Origin: an uncultured Acidocella sp.
Lineage (GTDB): Bacteria > Pseudomonadota > Alphaproteobacteria > Acetobacterales > Acetobacteraceae
NCBI RefSeq assembly: GCF_946222605.1
Contig: NZ_CAMIIE010000014.1
Coordinates: 6,104-70,103 of the forward strand
Length of the DNA: 64,000 bases
Direction: 5' to 3'
Part shown: positions 25,497 through 32,977 of the stretch, in pieces
Position numbering within the stretch: position 1 is the stretch's first letter
Layout of the letters: each line of letters opens with the position of its first letter
Made by a program: the position numbers and the translations under genes
The notes under the pieces: generated by a model
Told to the model about the DNA's origin: nothing
Seen by the model: the letters and a program-made list of their open reading frames with translations, nothing else
The model's database searches: none

Positions 25497-26282
25497 TTAA
25501 ACTGTTGCAAACGCATCGATCTGCCCTTCCTCATGGATGATCTCCCACACCGCGCCATCGACCAGCAGCCGGCCTGGGCGGTCGAAGGACAGGCGCAGCC
25601 GCTGTCCCTCCCGCCAGGGCAGGGTCGAGGCGTTGATCTCCCAGCCCGAAGCCGTGCCGCGCGAAATCTCACAATCCAGTAGCGCCTGCCGGGCCTTGGC
25701 GTCCGCCGCGCCGGCCAGGCAGGCCGCCAGGCTGGGGGCGGAAAGGCGGATGCCCGGCGCCCGGCCCCGCGCCAGCATGAAAACCGGCCCGGTGCGCACC
25801 AGAATCGCCGCCTGCCCGGTTTGCGCCACACGCAGCCGCAGCGCCGCGCAAGGGTGGTTCGGCTGCGGTGCCGCGTGCCAATGTTCCAGATAGGGGCTGT
25901 GCAGCCCGGTCTCGACCAGGGTTTCGCCTTCCCAGGAGAGCATGCCCTCATCCGGCGTCGGCCCGGGCGGCTGGTAGTCGATCTCGCGCCGCCAGGCGGC
26001 GCGGTTTTCTGCCACGTGGAAGCTGCCGGCAAAGCCCTGCTGGTGGGCCAGCCAGGTTTCGGCCGCGACGGAGAGCTGCGCGAAGCCTTGCACATGGCAG
26101 AAGGCGGGGCGCGCGGCGGGCTGGCGCAGATCCACGAACAGTTCGGGCCCCTGCAGCCAGGAGACCGCGCTGCTCACATCGCGCTGCCCATCCGCCCCCA
26201 CCAGGAGCGAGCGTGTCCATAGACCATGCCAGTGCGGGCGCGTGCGGGACGCGGCCAAAACGGATCTATCGCAAGCTGCCAT
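25497..26282 (-). CDS. Conserved protein of unknown function
   Basis: Protein of about 261 residues with no signal peptide. The start ATG 26282 is chosen because GGAGG stands six bases upstream; the frame is open further but overlaps the LysR gene. Landmarks are RPHWHGLWTRSLLVGADG, SSAVSWLQGPELFVDLRQP and GWEINASTLPWREGQRLRLSFD. The pattern of alternating strands and W-x-R-x-L-L opening suggests an all-beta, lipocalin-like protein of a widespread but uncharacterised family; I cannot name it securely. It is first in the SDR/creatininase-like group. Confidence 0.7.
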   Translation of the reverse strand: MAACDRSVLAASRTRPHWHGLWTRSLLVGADGQRDVSSAVSWLQGPELFVDLRQPAARPAFCHVQGFAQLSVAAETWLAHQQGFAGSFHVAENRAAWRREIDYQPPGPTPDEGMLSWEGETLVETGLHSPYLEHWHAAPQPNHPCAALRLRVAQTGQAAILVRTGPVFMLARGRAPGIRLSAPSLAACLAGAADAKARQALLDCEISRGTASGWEINASTLPWREGQRLRLSFDRPGRLLVDGAVWEIIHEEGQIDAFATV

Positions 26283-26403
26283 TCTGCCTCCGCCTTGAGC
26301 CGCCATCGAAGCCGGAAGCTTAGGCAAGCCGCGCGTGCGGCAAAAAGGGCGATTTCGGGAAGCGTACTTGACTGAAACGGCAACAGAGCGGGCCGCTACA
26401 AGC

Positions 26404-27342
26404 CTAGCTGCCCATTGCCAGCTCATATTCGCGGGCCAGCTCGGCCAGGAAATTGCGCGAGGCCGGGGAGACATGGCCGCGCGCCCGGGTGGCCAGTTCG
26501 AATTCCACCAGATAGCCGAACCGGGCCGGCAGCACCGGGCGCAGCGGCAAGCCGAAGCGGGTGGCGCGGACATAATGGTCCGGGAGATAGCCGATATAGC
26601 GGCCGGTGAGCACCAGCAGCGCCACCCCCTCGACATCATTGGCGGTGGCGCTGCGCATCAGGCCGCTGGCGAGCTGCCGGGCCTCGTCCTGCTCGGCATA
26701 GCTGCGCCCGACCACTTCGCAGCCCATCAGCAATTCCGTCGGCACCTCGTCCGGGCAATAGCGGTAGAGCGGATGCGGCTCGGCGCAGTAGAGATTATTC
26801 TGCTCCGCATAGAGAAACCGGTAGGTCAGCCCCGGCAAGCGCTGGCGCACGGACACGATGGCGGCGTGCAGCCGCTCCTCCAGCAGCGCCTTTTCCAGCA
26901 GGTTCGGCGGATCGACGCTGATATTGATCTGCACCCGCGGCGCCCGCCTTTTCGCGGTGGCCAGAACCTGCGGCAGGCGGAAATGCGGATCGGTGATCAG
27001 CGTATCGATGATGCCGAGATTGAGCTCGCCGCCGATTTCGGTGTGGATATTGTTCATCCGCTCGCGGAACCCGTCCAGCGCGCCGAGCAGCTGGCGGGTC
27101 TCGACCAGCACCGAACGCCCCTGATCGGTCAGCGCAAACCCGCCGCGCCCGCGCCGGCACAAGGTCACCCCCAGACGGGTTTCCAGCGCTTTCAACTGCT
27201 TGGAAATGGTCGACAGCCCGACCTGCAGCTCCGCCTCTGCCGCGGTGAAGCCGCCCGCCTCGGCGACCGTGGCAAACAGCCGCAGCAGGCGAAGATCGAC
27301 ATCACCAAGATTGCCGCTGAAGGGGGCGGAGGGGCGGGACAT
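26404..27342 (-). CDS. LysR-family transcriptional regulator
   Basis: Regulator of 312 residues: N-terminal winged helix (DLRLLRLFATVAEAGGFTAAEAELQVGLSTISKQLKALE, split here as family-typical helices at about 15-75) and a type-2 periplasmic-binding-like effector domain (GELNLGIIDTLITDP onward). The start at ATG 27342 has AGGAAAG upstream; an ATG 30 bases earlier lacks a ribosome site. It is divergent from the leader ORF/desaturase/monooxygenase/ABC genes and lies upstream of the creatininase-like group, so it may control either or both. Confidence 0.88.
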   Translation of the reverse strand: MSRPSAPFSGNLGDVDLRLLRLFATVAEAGGFTAAEAELQVGLSTISKQLKALETRLGVTLCRRGRGGFALTDQGRSVLVETRQLLGALDGFRERMNNIHTEIGGELNLGIIDTLITDPHFRLPQVLATAKRRAPRVQINISVDPPNLLEKALLEERLHAAIVSVRQRLPGLTYRFLYAEQNNLYCAEPHPLYRYCPDEVPTELLMGCEVVGRSYAEQDEARQLASGLMRSATANDVEGVALLVLTGRYIGYLPDHYVRATRFGLPLRPVLPARFGYLVEFELATRARGHVSPASRNFLAELAREYELAMGS

Positions 27343-27534
27343 TCTTTCCTGATACGGAAAGTAAATGGGCATATCAAGCTATGTACGAGCCGGATTTCAG
27401 TAGATACGAATAGAAAATAGTCATTTTGTAGAATGGTCGCGCGGATATCTCGGCCATCATCGAATGAAAAGAACAAAAATAGTGCAAATGAGTGTTGTTT
27501 AGCCGTTTTGGTCATTCCTCGTCAGGAGATCAGC

Positions 27535-27597
27535 ATGAATGATGCCCGCCGACCGGCCCGCCATGCCGCCACGCCCCCGCGCGGTGCTTTGGCATGA
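27535..27597 (+). CDS. Short leader ORF coupled to the desaturase-family gene
   Basis: A 20-codon ORF, MNDARRPARHAATPPRGALA, is preceded by AGGAG with a six-base spacer and ends in a TGA that overlaps the next start as ATGA. The desaturase ATG itself has no visible ribosome site, so translation by coupling is likely. The peptide is rich in Arg, Pro and Ala, and may stall ribosomes or simply deliver them. No homologue is known to me. It could instead be the true N-terminal region if a frameshift exists, but the overlap geometry argues against that. Confidence 0.5.
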   Translation: MNDARRPARHAATPPRGALA

Positions 27598-28601
27598 GCC
27601 AGACCCGTTTGTTCCGCTACCAAGGCGGCGCGTTCTATAATGGCGCCGGCATTTTTTATGCCTTCGCCGCTTATGCAAGCGGGCTGGTGCTGATCACCCG
27701 CGCCAACCTGGCGCTCAATCTGCTGGGTACGCTGCTGCTCGCGCATGGCCTCGTGATCTGCGCCTATTTCATCCATGAATGCGCGCATGGGGCGGTGTTC
27801 AGCAAAATGCGCCACAATGACCGGGCGGGCGAAGTGATGGCCTGGATCACCGGCGCCTGTTTTGCCTCCTATAGCGGGCTGAAGGAAAAACATCTGCGCC
27901 ACCATGCCGACAGGATGGATGTGGCGGCCTTCGATTACCGGGATATTCTCAAGCGCGCGCCAGGCTGGGTGCGGGCGGCCGTGCTGGGGCTGGAATGGGC
28001 CTATATTCCGGCGGTTGAGCTGCTGATGCATGGCATGGTCATCATCACCCAATATCGCGGCACGCAAGCCATGCGCCGGCGCGCCAGCCTGCTGCTGCTC
28101 TCACGGCTGCTGTTCTTTGCCGCGCTGGCCTGGGCCTCGCCCTGGTCATTGGCGTTCTACGCCATCGCCTATCTGCTGATGCTGCAGGTGCTGCGCTTCA
28201 TGGATGCCTACCAGCATACATTCGATGTCTATGTGCCGCACTCCAGCTCCTCCCCGATGATCGTCAAAAATCGTGACCGGGCTTATGAGCATGAGAATAC
28301 CTACAGCAATATCCTGTCGCTCTCGCATCCGCTGCTCAATCTGCTGACGCTGAATTTCGCCTACCATAACGCGCATCACGCCCGCCCCGCCGTGCCCTGG
28401 CACGCGCTGCCGGCGCTGCATGAGACGCTGTATGGCGCGGATACAACCCAGGTGCTGACGGCGCGCCAGCTTTTCGGCAGCTATCACCGCAACCGGGTCA
28501 AACGCGTGCTGTCCCCCGATTATGGCGAGGTACACGCGAACGGCGACCGCGCGCATGATTTTCTGGGGGCGGTTGGGGTGTCGTTTCTCACCGCCATTTG
28601 A
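27594..28601 (+). CDS. Membrane fatty-acid-desaturase-family di-iron protein
   Basis: Integral membrane protein of 335 residues with about five hydrophobic segments and three histidine clusters: HECAH (61-65), HLRHH (100-104) and HNAHH (258-262). These are the di-iron ligands of the desaturase/hydroxylase superfamily. Members desaturate or hydroxylate lipids, alkanes, carotenoids or small amines, using O2 and an external reductase. It is coupled to a 20-codon leader ORF and is followed 71 bases later by a flavin monooxygenase and then an ABC importer, so a small-molecule hydroxylase role is as likely as lipid desaturation. Confidence 0.82.
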   Translation: MSQTRLFRYQGGAFYNGAGIFYAFAAYASGLVLITRANLALNLLGTLLLAHGLVICAYFIHECAHGAVFSKMRHNDRAGEVMAWITGACFASYSGLKEKHLRHHADRMDVAAFDYRDILKRAPGWVRAAVLGLEWAYIPAVELLMHGMVIITQYRGTQAMRRRASLLLLSRLLFFAALAWASPWSLAFYAIAYLLMLQVLRFMDAYQHTFDVYVPHSSSSPMIVKNRDRAYEHENTYSNILSLSHPLLNLLTLNFAYHNAHHARPAVPWHALPALHETLYGADTTQVLTARQLFGSYHRNRVKRVLSPDYGEVHANGDRAHDFLGAVGVSFLTAI

Positions 28602-28672
28602 AGCGGGCGATCAGCTTTTCATTGCAAGCCGCGCGATCCGATCTGTCCTGACGGGCGCGGCGAAGGAGCCTT

Positions 28673-29986
28673 ATGGATACGAAAAAATTTCATCTCGGCT
28701 GGTTCATGAATTTCACCCCGGATGAATGGCGAGAGCCGTTTGGCCAAGGCGGGATGCCATGGGATGGGCAGTTTTATATCGAGATGGCGCAGACGCTGGA
28801 GCGCGCCTGCTTCGACTACATCATGATCGAAGACAAGCTGATGGTCTCGGAGACCTATGGCGGCTCGCGGGAAAAAGGCCTGCGCGGCGGGGTGATGGCG
28901 CCCAAGCACGATCCCGCGCCGCTGGCGGTGGCGATGGGCATGGCCACGCGGCATCTCGGCGTGATCGCCACCATGTCCACCCTCGCCTACCCGCCTTTCC
29001 TGATGGCGCGGCTGGCCTCCACTATCGACAGCCTGACCCGCGGGCGCTTCGGCTGGAATGTGGTGACCAGCGCGGAAGATCTCGCCGCGCAGAATTTCGG
29101 CCTGGATAAATTGCCGCCGCGTGAGCTGCGCTATGAGATGGCCGAGGAATATATGGAGGTGATGGGCAAGCTCTTCGGCAGCTGGGAGGAGGGGGCCGTG
29201 CTGCGCGACCGCGCGCGCGGCATCTATGCCGATCACGAGAAGGTGCATCCGATCAATCATGAAGGAAAATTCTTCAAGGTTCGTGGCCCGCTGAATACCG
29301 TGCGCTCCCCGCAGGGGCGCCCGGTTTATCTGCAGGCCGGGGCCTCGCCGCGCGGGCGGGATTTCGCCGCCAAGCACGCGGACTCGATCGTCTCCGTCGC
29401 CAACGGGGTTGAATCGATGAAGGCGTTTCGCGACGATATTCGTGCCCGCGCGGCGGCGATGGGGCGTGACCCTGACAGCATCAAGGTGATGTTCTGCGTC
29501 ACCCCGGCGCTGGGCGACACCGAACAGGATGCGCGCGAGCGGCTGCGGCGCCAGCTCAGCGCGCCGCATTTCATCGACGATATGCTGGCCTCGATTTCGG
29601 CGATCACGGATATCGATTTCGCGCAATTCCCGCTGGATGAAAAGCTGCCGGGCAAGCTGACGACCAATGGCGAGCAAGGCTCGCTTGATAAATTCCAGCA
29701 ATGGGGATCGGGCAAGACATTGCGCGAACTGGTTGTGGATGGCGCCGGCGGCATGGTCTCCTCGGTGGAGCTGATCGGCACGCCGCAATCCGTCGCGCTG
29801 CGGATGCGCGAGGTGATGGAAGAGGTCGGCGGCGACGGATTTTTGATCACCACGCCGGTTTTGCGCGTCGGCCGGCGCTATCTCGTGGAAGTGGCGGACG
29901 GGCTGGTCCCGGAGCTGCAGCGCCTGGGCTGCGTGCGCACCGCCTACAAGCACCAGCTGCTCCGCGACAATCTTCTCGAATTCTAA
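28673..29986 (+). CDS. LLM-class flavin-dependent monooxygenase (NtaA/DszA/SnaA family)
   Basis: Cytoplasmic FMNH2-dependent monooxygenase of 437 residues, the length of nitrilotriacetate monooxygenase A and DszA. Motifs: FHLGWFMNFTPDEWREPF, FDYIMIEDKLMVSETYGGS, GRFGWNVVTSAED, AAQNFG and VYLQAGASPRGRDFAAKHAD. Relatives cleave C-N or C-S bonds by oxygenation using reduced flavin from a separate reductase, none of which is adjacent. AAGGAG lies eight bases before ATG. It lies between the desaturase-family gene and an ABC importer of the urea-carboxylase-associated type, suggesting oxidation of a nitrogen compound. Confidence 0.88.
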   Translation: MDTKKFHLGWFMNFTPDEWREPFGQGGMPWDGQFYIEMAQTLERACFDYIMIEDKLMVSETYGGSREKGLRGGVMAPKHDPAPLAVAMGMATRHLGVIATMSTLAYPPFLMARLASTIDSLTRGRFGWNVVTSAEDLAAQNFGLDKLPPRELRYEMAEEYMEVMGKLFGSWEEGAVLRDRARGIYADHEKVHPINHEGKFFKVRGPLNTVRSPQGRPVYLQAGASPRGRDFAAKHADSIVSVANGVESMKAFRDDIRARAAAMGRDPDSIKVMFCVTPALGDTEQDARERLRRQLSAPHFIDDMLASISAITDIDFAQFPLDEKLPGKLTTNGEQGSLDKFQQWGSGKTLRELVVDGAGGMVSSVELIGTPQSVALRMREVMEEVGGDGFLITTPVLRVGRRYLVEVADGLVPELQRLGCVRTAYKHQLLRDNLLEF

Positions 29987-30048
29987 ACAGTCTGGCATCG
30001 TTCTTGCGATGTCTTTTGCAGAGTCTGATCTCCATCTGAGGGGTATCC

Positions 30049-31044
30049 ATGAAACGGGCGACCAAATTTGCATCCTTTCTCTCCGCCGCGGCGCTCTCGC
30101 TGTTGGCCAGTCTGCCGGCAAAGGCCGAAACGCCGCTGCGCATCGGCTTCAGCGACTGGCCGGGCTTCACCGGCTGGCAGATCGCCGTCGATAAAGGCTG
30201 GTTCAAGCAAGCCGGTGTTGATGTGCAGATGCAATGGTTTGATTATTCCGCGTCACTGGATGCCTTTTCCGCAGGCAAGTTGGATGGCGATTTTCTCGCG
30301 ACCGGCGATGCGCTGGCGCTCGGCGCCAACGGCACCAAAAATCAACTCATCATGCTGACCGATTATTCCAGCGGCAATGACCAGATTCTGGCAAAGCCCG
30401 GCATCACCAGCGTCAAGCAGTTGCAGGGGCAGAAGGTGGGTGTCGAGGTCGGGCTGCTGGAGCAGATGCTGCTGGAGCACGCCTTGCAGGCCAATGGCAT
30501 GTCCCTGGATTCGGTGCAGCTGGTGAATACCGTGACCAACAGCACGCCTCAGGTTCTGGCCTCCGGCGCGGTGGCGGCGATCGGCTTGTGGCAGCCCATC
30601 GCGGATCAGGCGCGCCTGGCCGTGCCGGGGTCGAGGGCGATCTATACCTCCGCGCAGGCGCCTGGGCTGATCTATGACGGGCTGGCGGTGTCGCCGCAAA
30701 GCCTGGCGGCGCGGCCGCAGGATTGGGCGAAGGTGATCAAGGTCTGGTACCGCATTCTGGCCTACATCAACGATCCGAAAACGCATGCCGATGCGCTCAA
30801 GATCATGGCCGCGCGCGATGGCGTGTCGCCGCAGATCTATCAGCGCTATGTCAAGGGCACGCATCTGCTCAGCCTGGCCGAGGCGAAGGCGGCCTTCGTG
30901 CCCGGTCCCGGCCTGAATTCGGTCTACGGCTCCGATGAAAATTCCAATGCCTTCAATGTGCGCAATAAGGTTTACAAAACCCCGCAGGATGTGAAGCTGT
31001 ACATCAATGGTTCGTTGATCGACGCCTACAAGGAGGGGAATTGA
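30049..31044 (+). CDS. ABC transporter substrate-binding protein, urea-carboxylase-associated (SsuA/TauA-like)
   Basis: Periplasmic binding protein of 331 residues with signal peptide MKRATKFASFLSAAALSLLASLPAKA. The mature chain starts ETPLRIGFSDWPGFTGWQIAVDKGWF, characteristic of the NMT1/taurine-nitrate type. CGxE-like catalysis is absent, as expected for a binding protein. It is the first of three ABC genes and its stop overlaps the permease ATG by one base. Because the operon converges on the guanidine carboxylase operon, guanidine or an alkylguanidine is the likely ligand. Confidence 0.88.
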   Translation: MKRATKFASFLSAAALSLLASLPAKAETPLRIGFSDWPGFTGWQIAVDKGWFKQAGVDVQMQWFDYSASLDAFSAGKLDGDFLATGDALALGANGTKNQLIMLTDYSSGNDQILAKPGITSVKQLQGQKVGVEVGLLEQMLLEHALQANGMSLDSVQLVNTVTNSTPQVLASGAVAAIGLWQPIADQARLAVPGSRAIYTSAQAPGLIYDGLAVSPQSLAARPQDWAKVIKVWYRILAYINDPKTHADALKIMAARDGVSPQIYQRYVKGTHLLSLAEAKAAFVPGPGLNSVYGSDENSNAFNVRNKVYKTPQDVKLYINGSLIDAYKEGN

Positions 31045-32060
31045 TGCTGGATCGCTCGGAGATCGCGGCCGTGAAACCGGCCGCCTCCGAGACGGGTGAT
31101 GTGGTGCGCGGGCAATGGTTTCGCGTTCGCGCACCATTGACGCGGCGCTTGCGCATTTTGCTGGCAATTGCATCTTTTCTGTTGCCGCTCGCGGTCTGGT
31201 CGGCGGTCAGCTACGTGCCGTTCATCTGGCATCCGGACGTGTTGATTTCGGATCCTGGCGATGTCGATTACTACATGCCGGGCATGCGGGTGACCAAGGC
31301 CGATTATGCCGGGCAACTCGCGGCGGCGAAGACCAACCATACCGCGCCACCGGTAGGCACGCCATGCAACCCGGTCTATCTGCCTGCCCCCGGTGACGTT
31401 GCGGCGGCGTTCTACACCTCCTTCACCACGCCGCCGGCGGATCAGAACGGGCTCTGGTTGCATCAAAGCCTTTGGCAAAGTATCCAGACCATTTTCTGGG
31501 GGTTTGTGATTTCCTCGATCATCGGTGTGCCGCTGGGCATTCTGTGCGGGGCGCATAGCGGGTTGGCCCGGCTGGTTGAGCCATTTGTCGAATTTTTCCG
31601 CTACCTCCCGGCGCCCGCCTTCGGCACGCTGGCGGTTGCGGTATTGGGAATCTATGCCGGGCCGAAAATCGCGATCATCGTCATTGGCACATTATTTCAG
31701 CAGATTTTGATCATCGCCAACACGACGCGCAAGGCCGATTTCGCCTTGGTGGAAGCCGCATTGACGCTGGGGACACGGAATTTGCGGCTGCTGACCAGCG
31801 TGATCATCCCCAGCGTGCTGCCGGATCTTTATCGCGACCAGCGCATTCTTCTCGGCTGGGCCTGGACCTATTTGATTGTCGCGGAGCTGATCGGCGCCAC
31901 GTCCGGGATTTCCCTCTTCATCACCCAGCAATCGCGCTACCAGCATTACGCCAATGTTTATGCGGCGATTGCGATGATCGGCATTCTTGGGCTGGGCGGC
32001 GATCTGTTGCTGGCAGCACTCGGCCGGAAACTCTTTCCATGGGACAAGTCAGCCGCATGA
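31044..32060 (+). CDS. ABC transporter permease, urea-carboxylase-associated type
   Basis: Inner-membrane permease of 338 residues. A first membrane segment near 30-50 is followed by an unusual periplasmic insert of about 70 residues (ISDPGDVDYYMPGMRV, PVGTPCNPVYLPAPGDV). The normal SsuC-like core follows, with SIQTIFWGFVISSIIGVPLGI and the EAALTLGTRNLRLLT coupling loop. That insert is typical of permeases linked to urea/guanidine carboxylase operons. AGGAGG is well placed for ATG 31044. The end overlaps the ATPase start by ATGA. Confidence 0.88.
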   Translation: MLDRSEIAAVKPAASETGDVVRGQWFRVRAPLTRRLRILLAIASFLLPLAVWSAVSYVPFIWHPDVLISDPGDVDYYMPGMRVTKADYAGQLAAAKTNHTAPPVGTPCNPVYLPAPGDVAAAFYTSFTTPPADQNGLWLHQSLWQSIQTIFWGFVISSIIGVPLGILCGAHSGLARLVEPFVEFFRYLPAPAFGTLAVAVLGIYAGPKIAIIVIGTLFQQILIIANTTRKADFALVEAALTLGTRNLRLLTSVIIPSVLPDLYRDQRILLGWAWTYLIVAELIGATSGISLFITQQSRYQHYANVYAAIAMIGILGLGGDLLLAALGRKLFPWDKSAA

Positions 32061-32947
32061 GTGTTTCCTATCTCGATCAACCGCCGGAGGTGCAGGCGCG
32101 GCTCGCGCGGTTGAAGGCCCGCGACGTGATTTTAAGCGTCGATGGCATGAGCAAGCGCTTCAACAGCGGGAAAAACAACGTCACCGCCATCGAGGATTTG
32201 TCGTTCCAGACGCACCGGCGGGAATTCCTCTGCGTTATCGGCCCCTCCGGTTGCGGTAAATCGACATTGGCGCGGATTTTGGCGGGGCTGGATACGGCAA
32301 GTGAAGGCTGGGTCTCGCTTGATGGCAAGCCGGTGCAGGGGCCTGGCCGCGAGCGGGGCATGGTATTCCAAGGCTATACCTTGTTTCCCTGGCTCAGCGT
32401 GCGGCGGAATGTGATGTTCGGGTTGCGCATGGCCGGCGTCAGCAAGGTCGAGGCGCAACGCCAGGCCGATGAATGGCTGGCGCTCGTCGGGCTGGAAAAA
32501 TTCGCCGATGCCTACCCGCATCAACTCTCCGGCGGCATGAAACAGCGCGTGGCGATCATCCGCGCCTTGGTCAATCGCCCGCGTGTGCTGTTGATGGATG
32601 AGCCCTTCTCGGCGCTCGACGCACAGACCCGCCAGCGCATGCAGGCCTACCTGCTGGAGATCTGGAAAAAAGTCGATATCACCATCATCTTCATCACGCA
32701 CGACCTGGATGAGGCGGTGTTTCTGGCGGACCGTATTCTCGTTCTCGACGCGCATCCGGGGCGCTTGCGGGAAATGATCGAGGTGCCGCTGCCACGCCCC
32801 CGCGATGCCACGCAGATCGCGAGCCCCGCCTTCGCCGCTACCAAGGCGCGGCTGGAAGCGTTGATCCATGGCAAGGAGGCGGCGGATGAGGATGAACCCT
32901 ACCCGGCCGTACCGCTGCTGACGGATGTCAGCGACGAGGTGGAATAA
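32057..32947 (+). CDS. ABC transporter ATP-binding protein, urea-carboxylase-associated type
   Basis: ATPase of 296 residues that powers the preceding permease. It has Walker A GPSGCGKST, Q-loop MVFQGYTLFPWLSV, signature LSGGMKQRVA, Walker B VLLMDEPFSALD and switch His in IIFITHDLDEAVFLADR. The start at 32057 uses the ATGA overlap with the permease stop; an ATG 18 bases upstream is an alternative. The C-terminal tail after the nucleotide domain is about 30 acidic residues. A strong terminator follows directly. Confidence 0.9.
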   Translation: MSVSYLDQPPEVQARLARLKARDVILSVDGMSKRFNSGKNNVTAIEDLSFQTHRREFLCVIGPSGCGKSTLARILAGLDTASEGWVSLDGKPVQGPGRERGMVFQGYTLFPWLSVRRNVMFGLRMAGVSKVEAQRQADEWLALVGLEKFADAYPHQLSGGMKQRVAIIRALVNRPRVLLMDEPFSALDAQTRQRMQAYLLEIWKKVDITIIFITHDLDEAVFLADRILVLDAHPGRLREMIEVPLPRPRDATQIASPAFAATKARLEALIHGKEAADEDEPYPAVPLLTDVSDEVE

Positions 32948-32975
32948 AAAAGGCCGGTGCGAACCGGCCTTTTTT
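32946..32975. terminator. Bidirectional terminator between the ABC and guanidine operons
   Basis: A perfect 13-bp stem, AAAAAAGGCCGGT (32946-32958) with ACCGGCCTTTTTT (32963-32975), closes a GCGA tetraloop of the GNRA type. With A-runs on the left and T-runs on the right it can stop transcription from both sides. It touches the stop codon of the ABC ATPase and lies three bases from the end of the allophanate hydrolase gene. Confidence 0.94.
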
Positions 32976-32977
32976 AT

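Noticed and set aside
29987..30048. A guanidine-II or -III riboswitch before the ABC importer
   Set aside because: No paired ACGR hairpin loops or pseudoknot pattern could be seen; the only clear guanidine aptamer is at 39746-39851.
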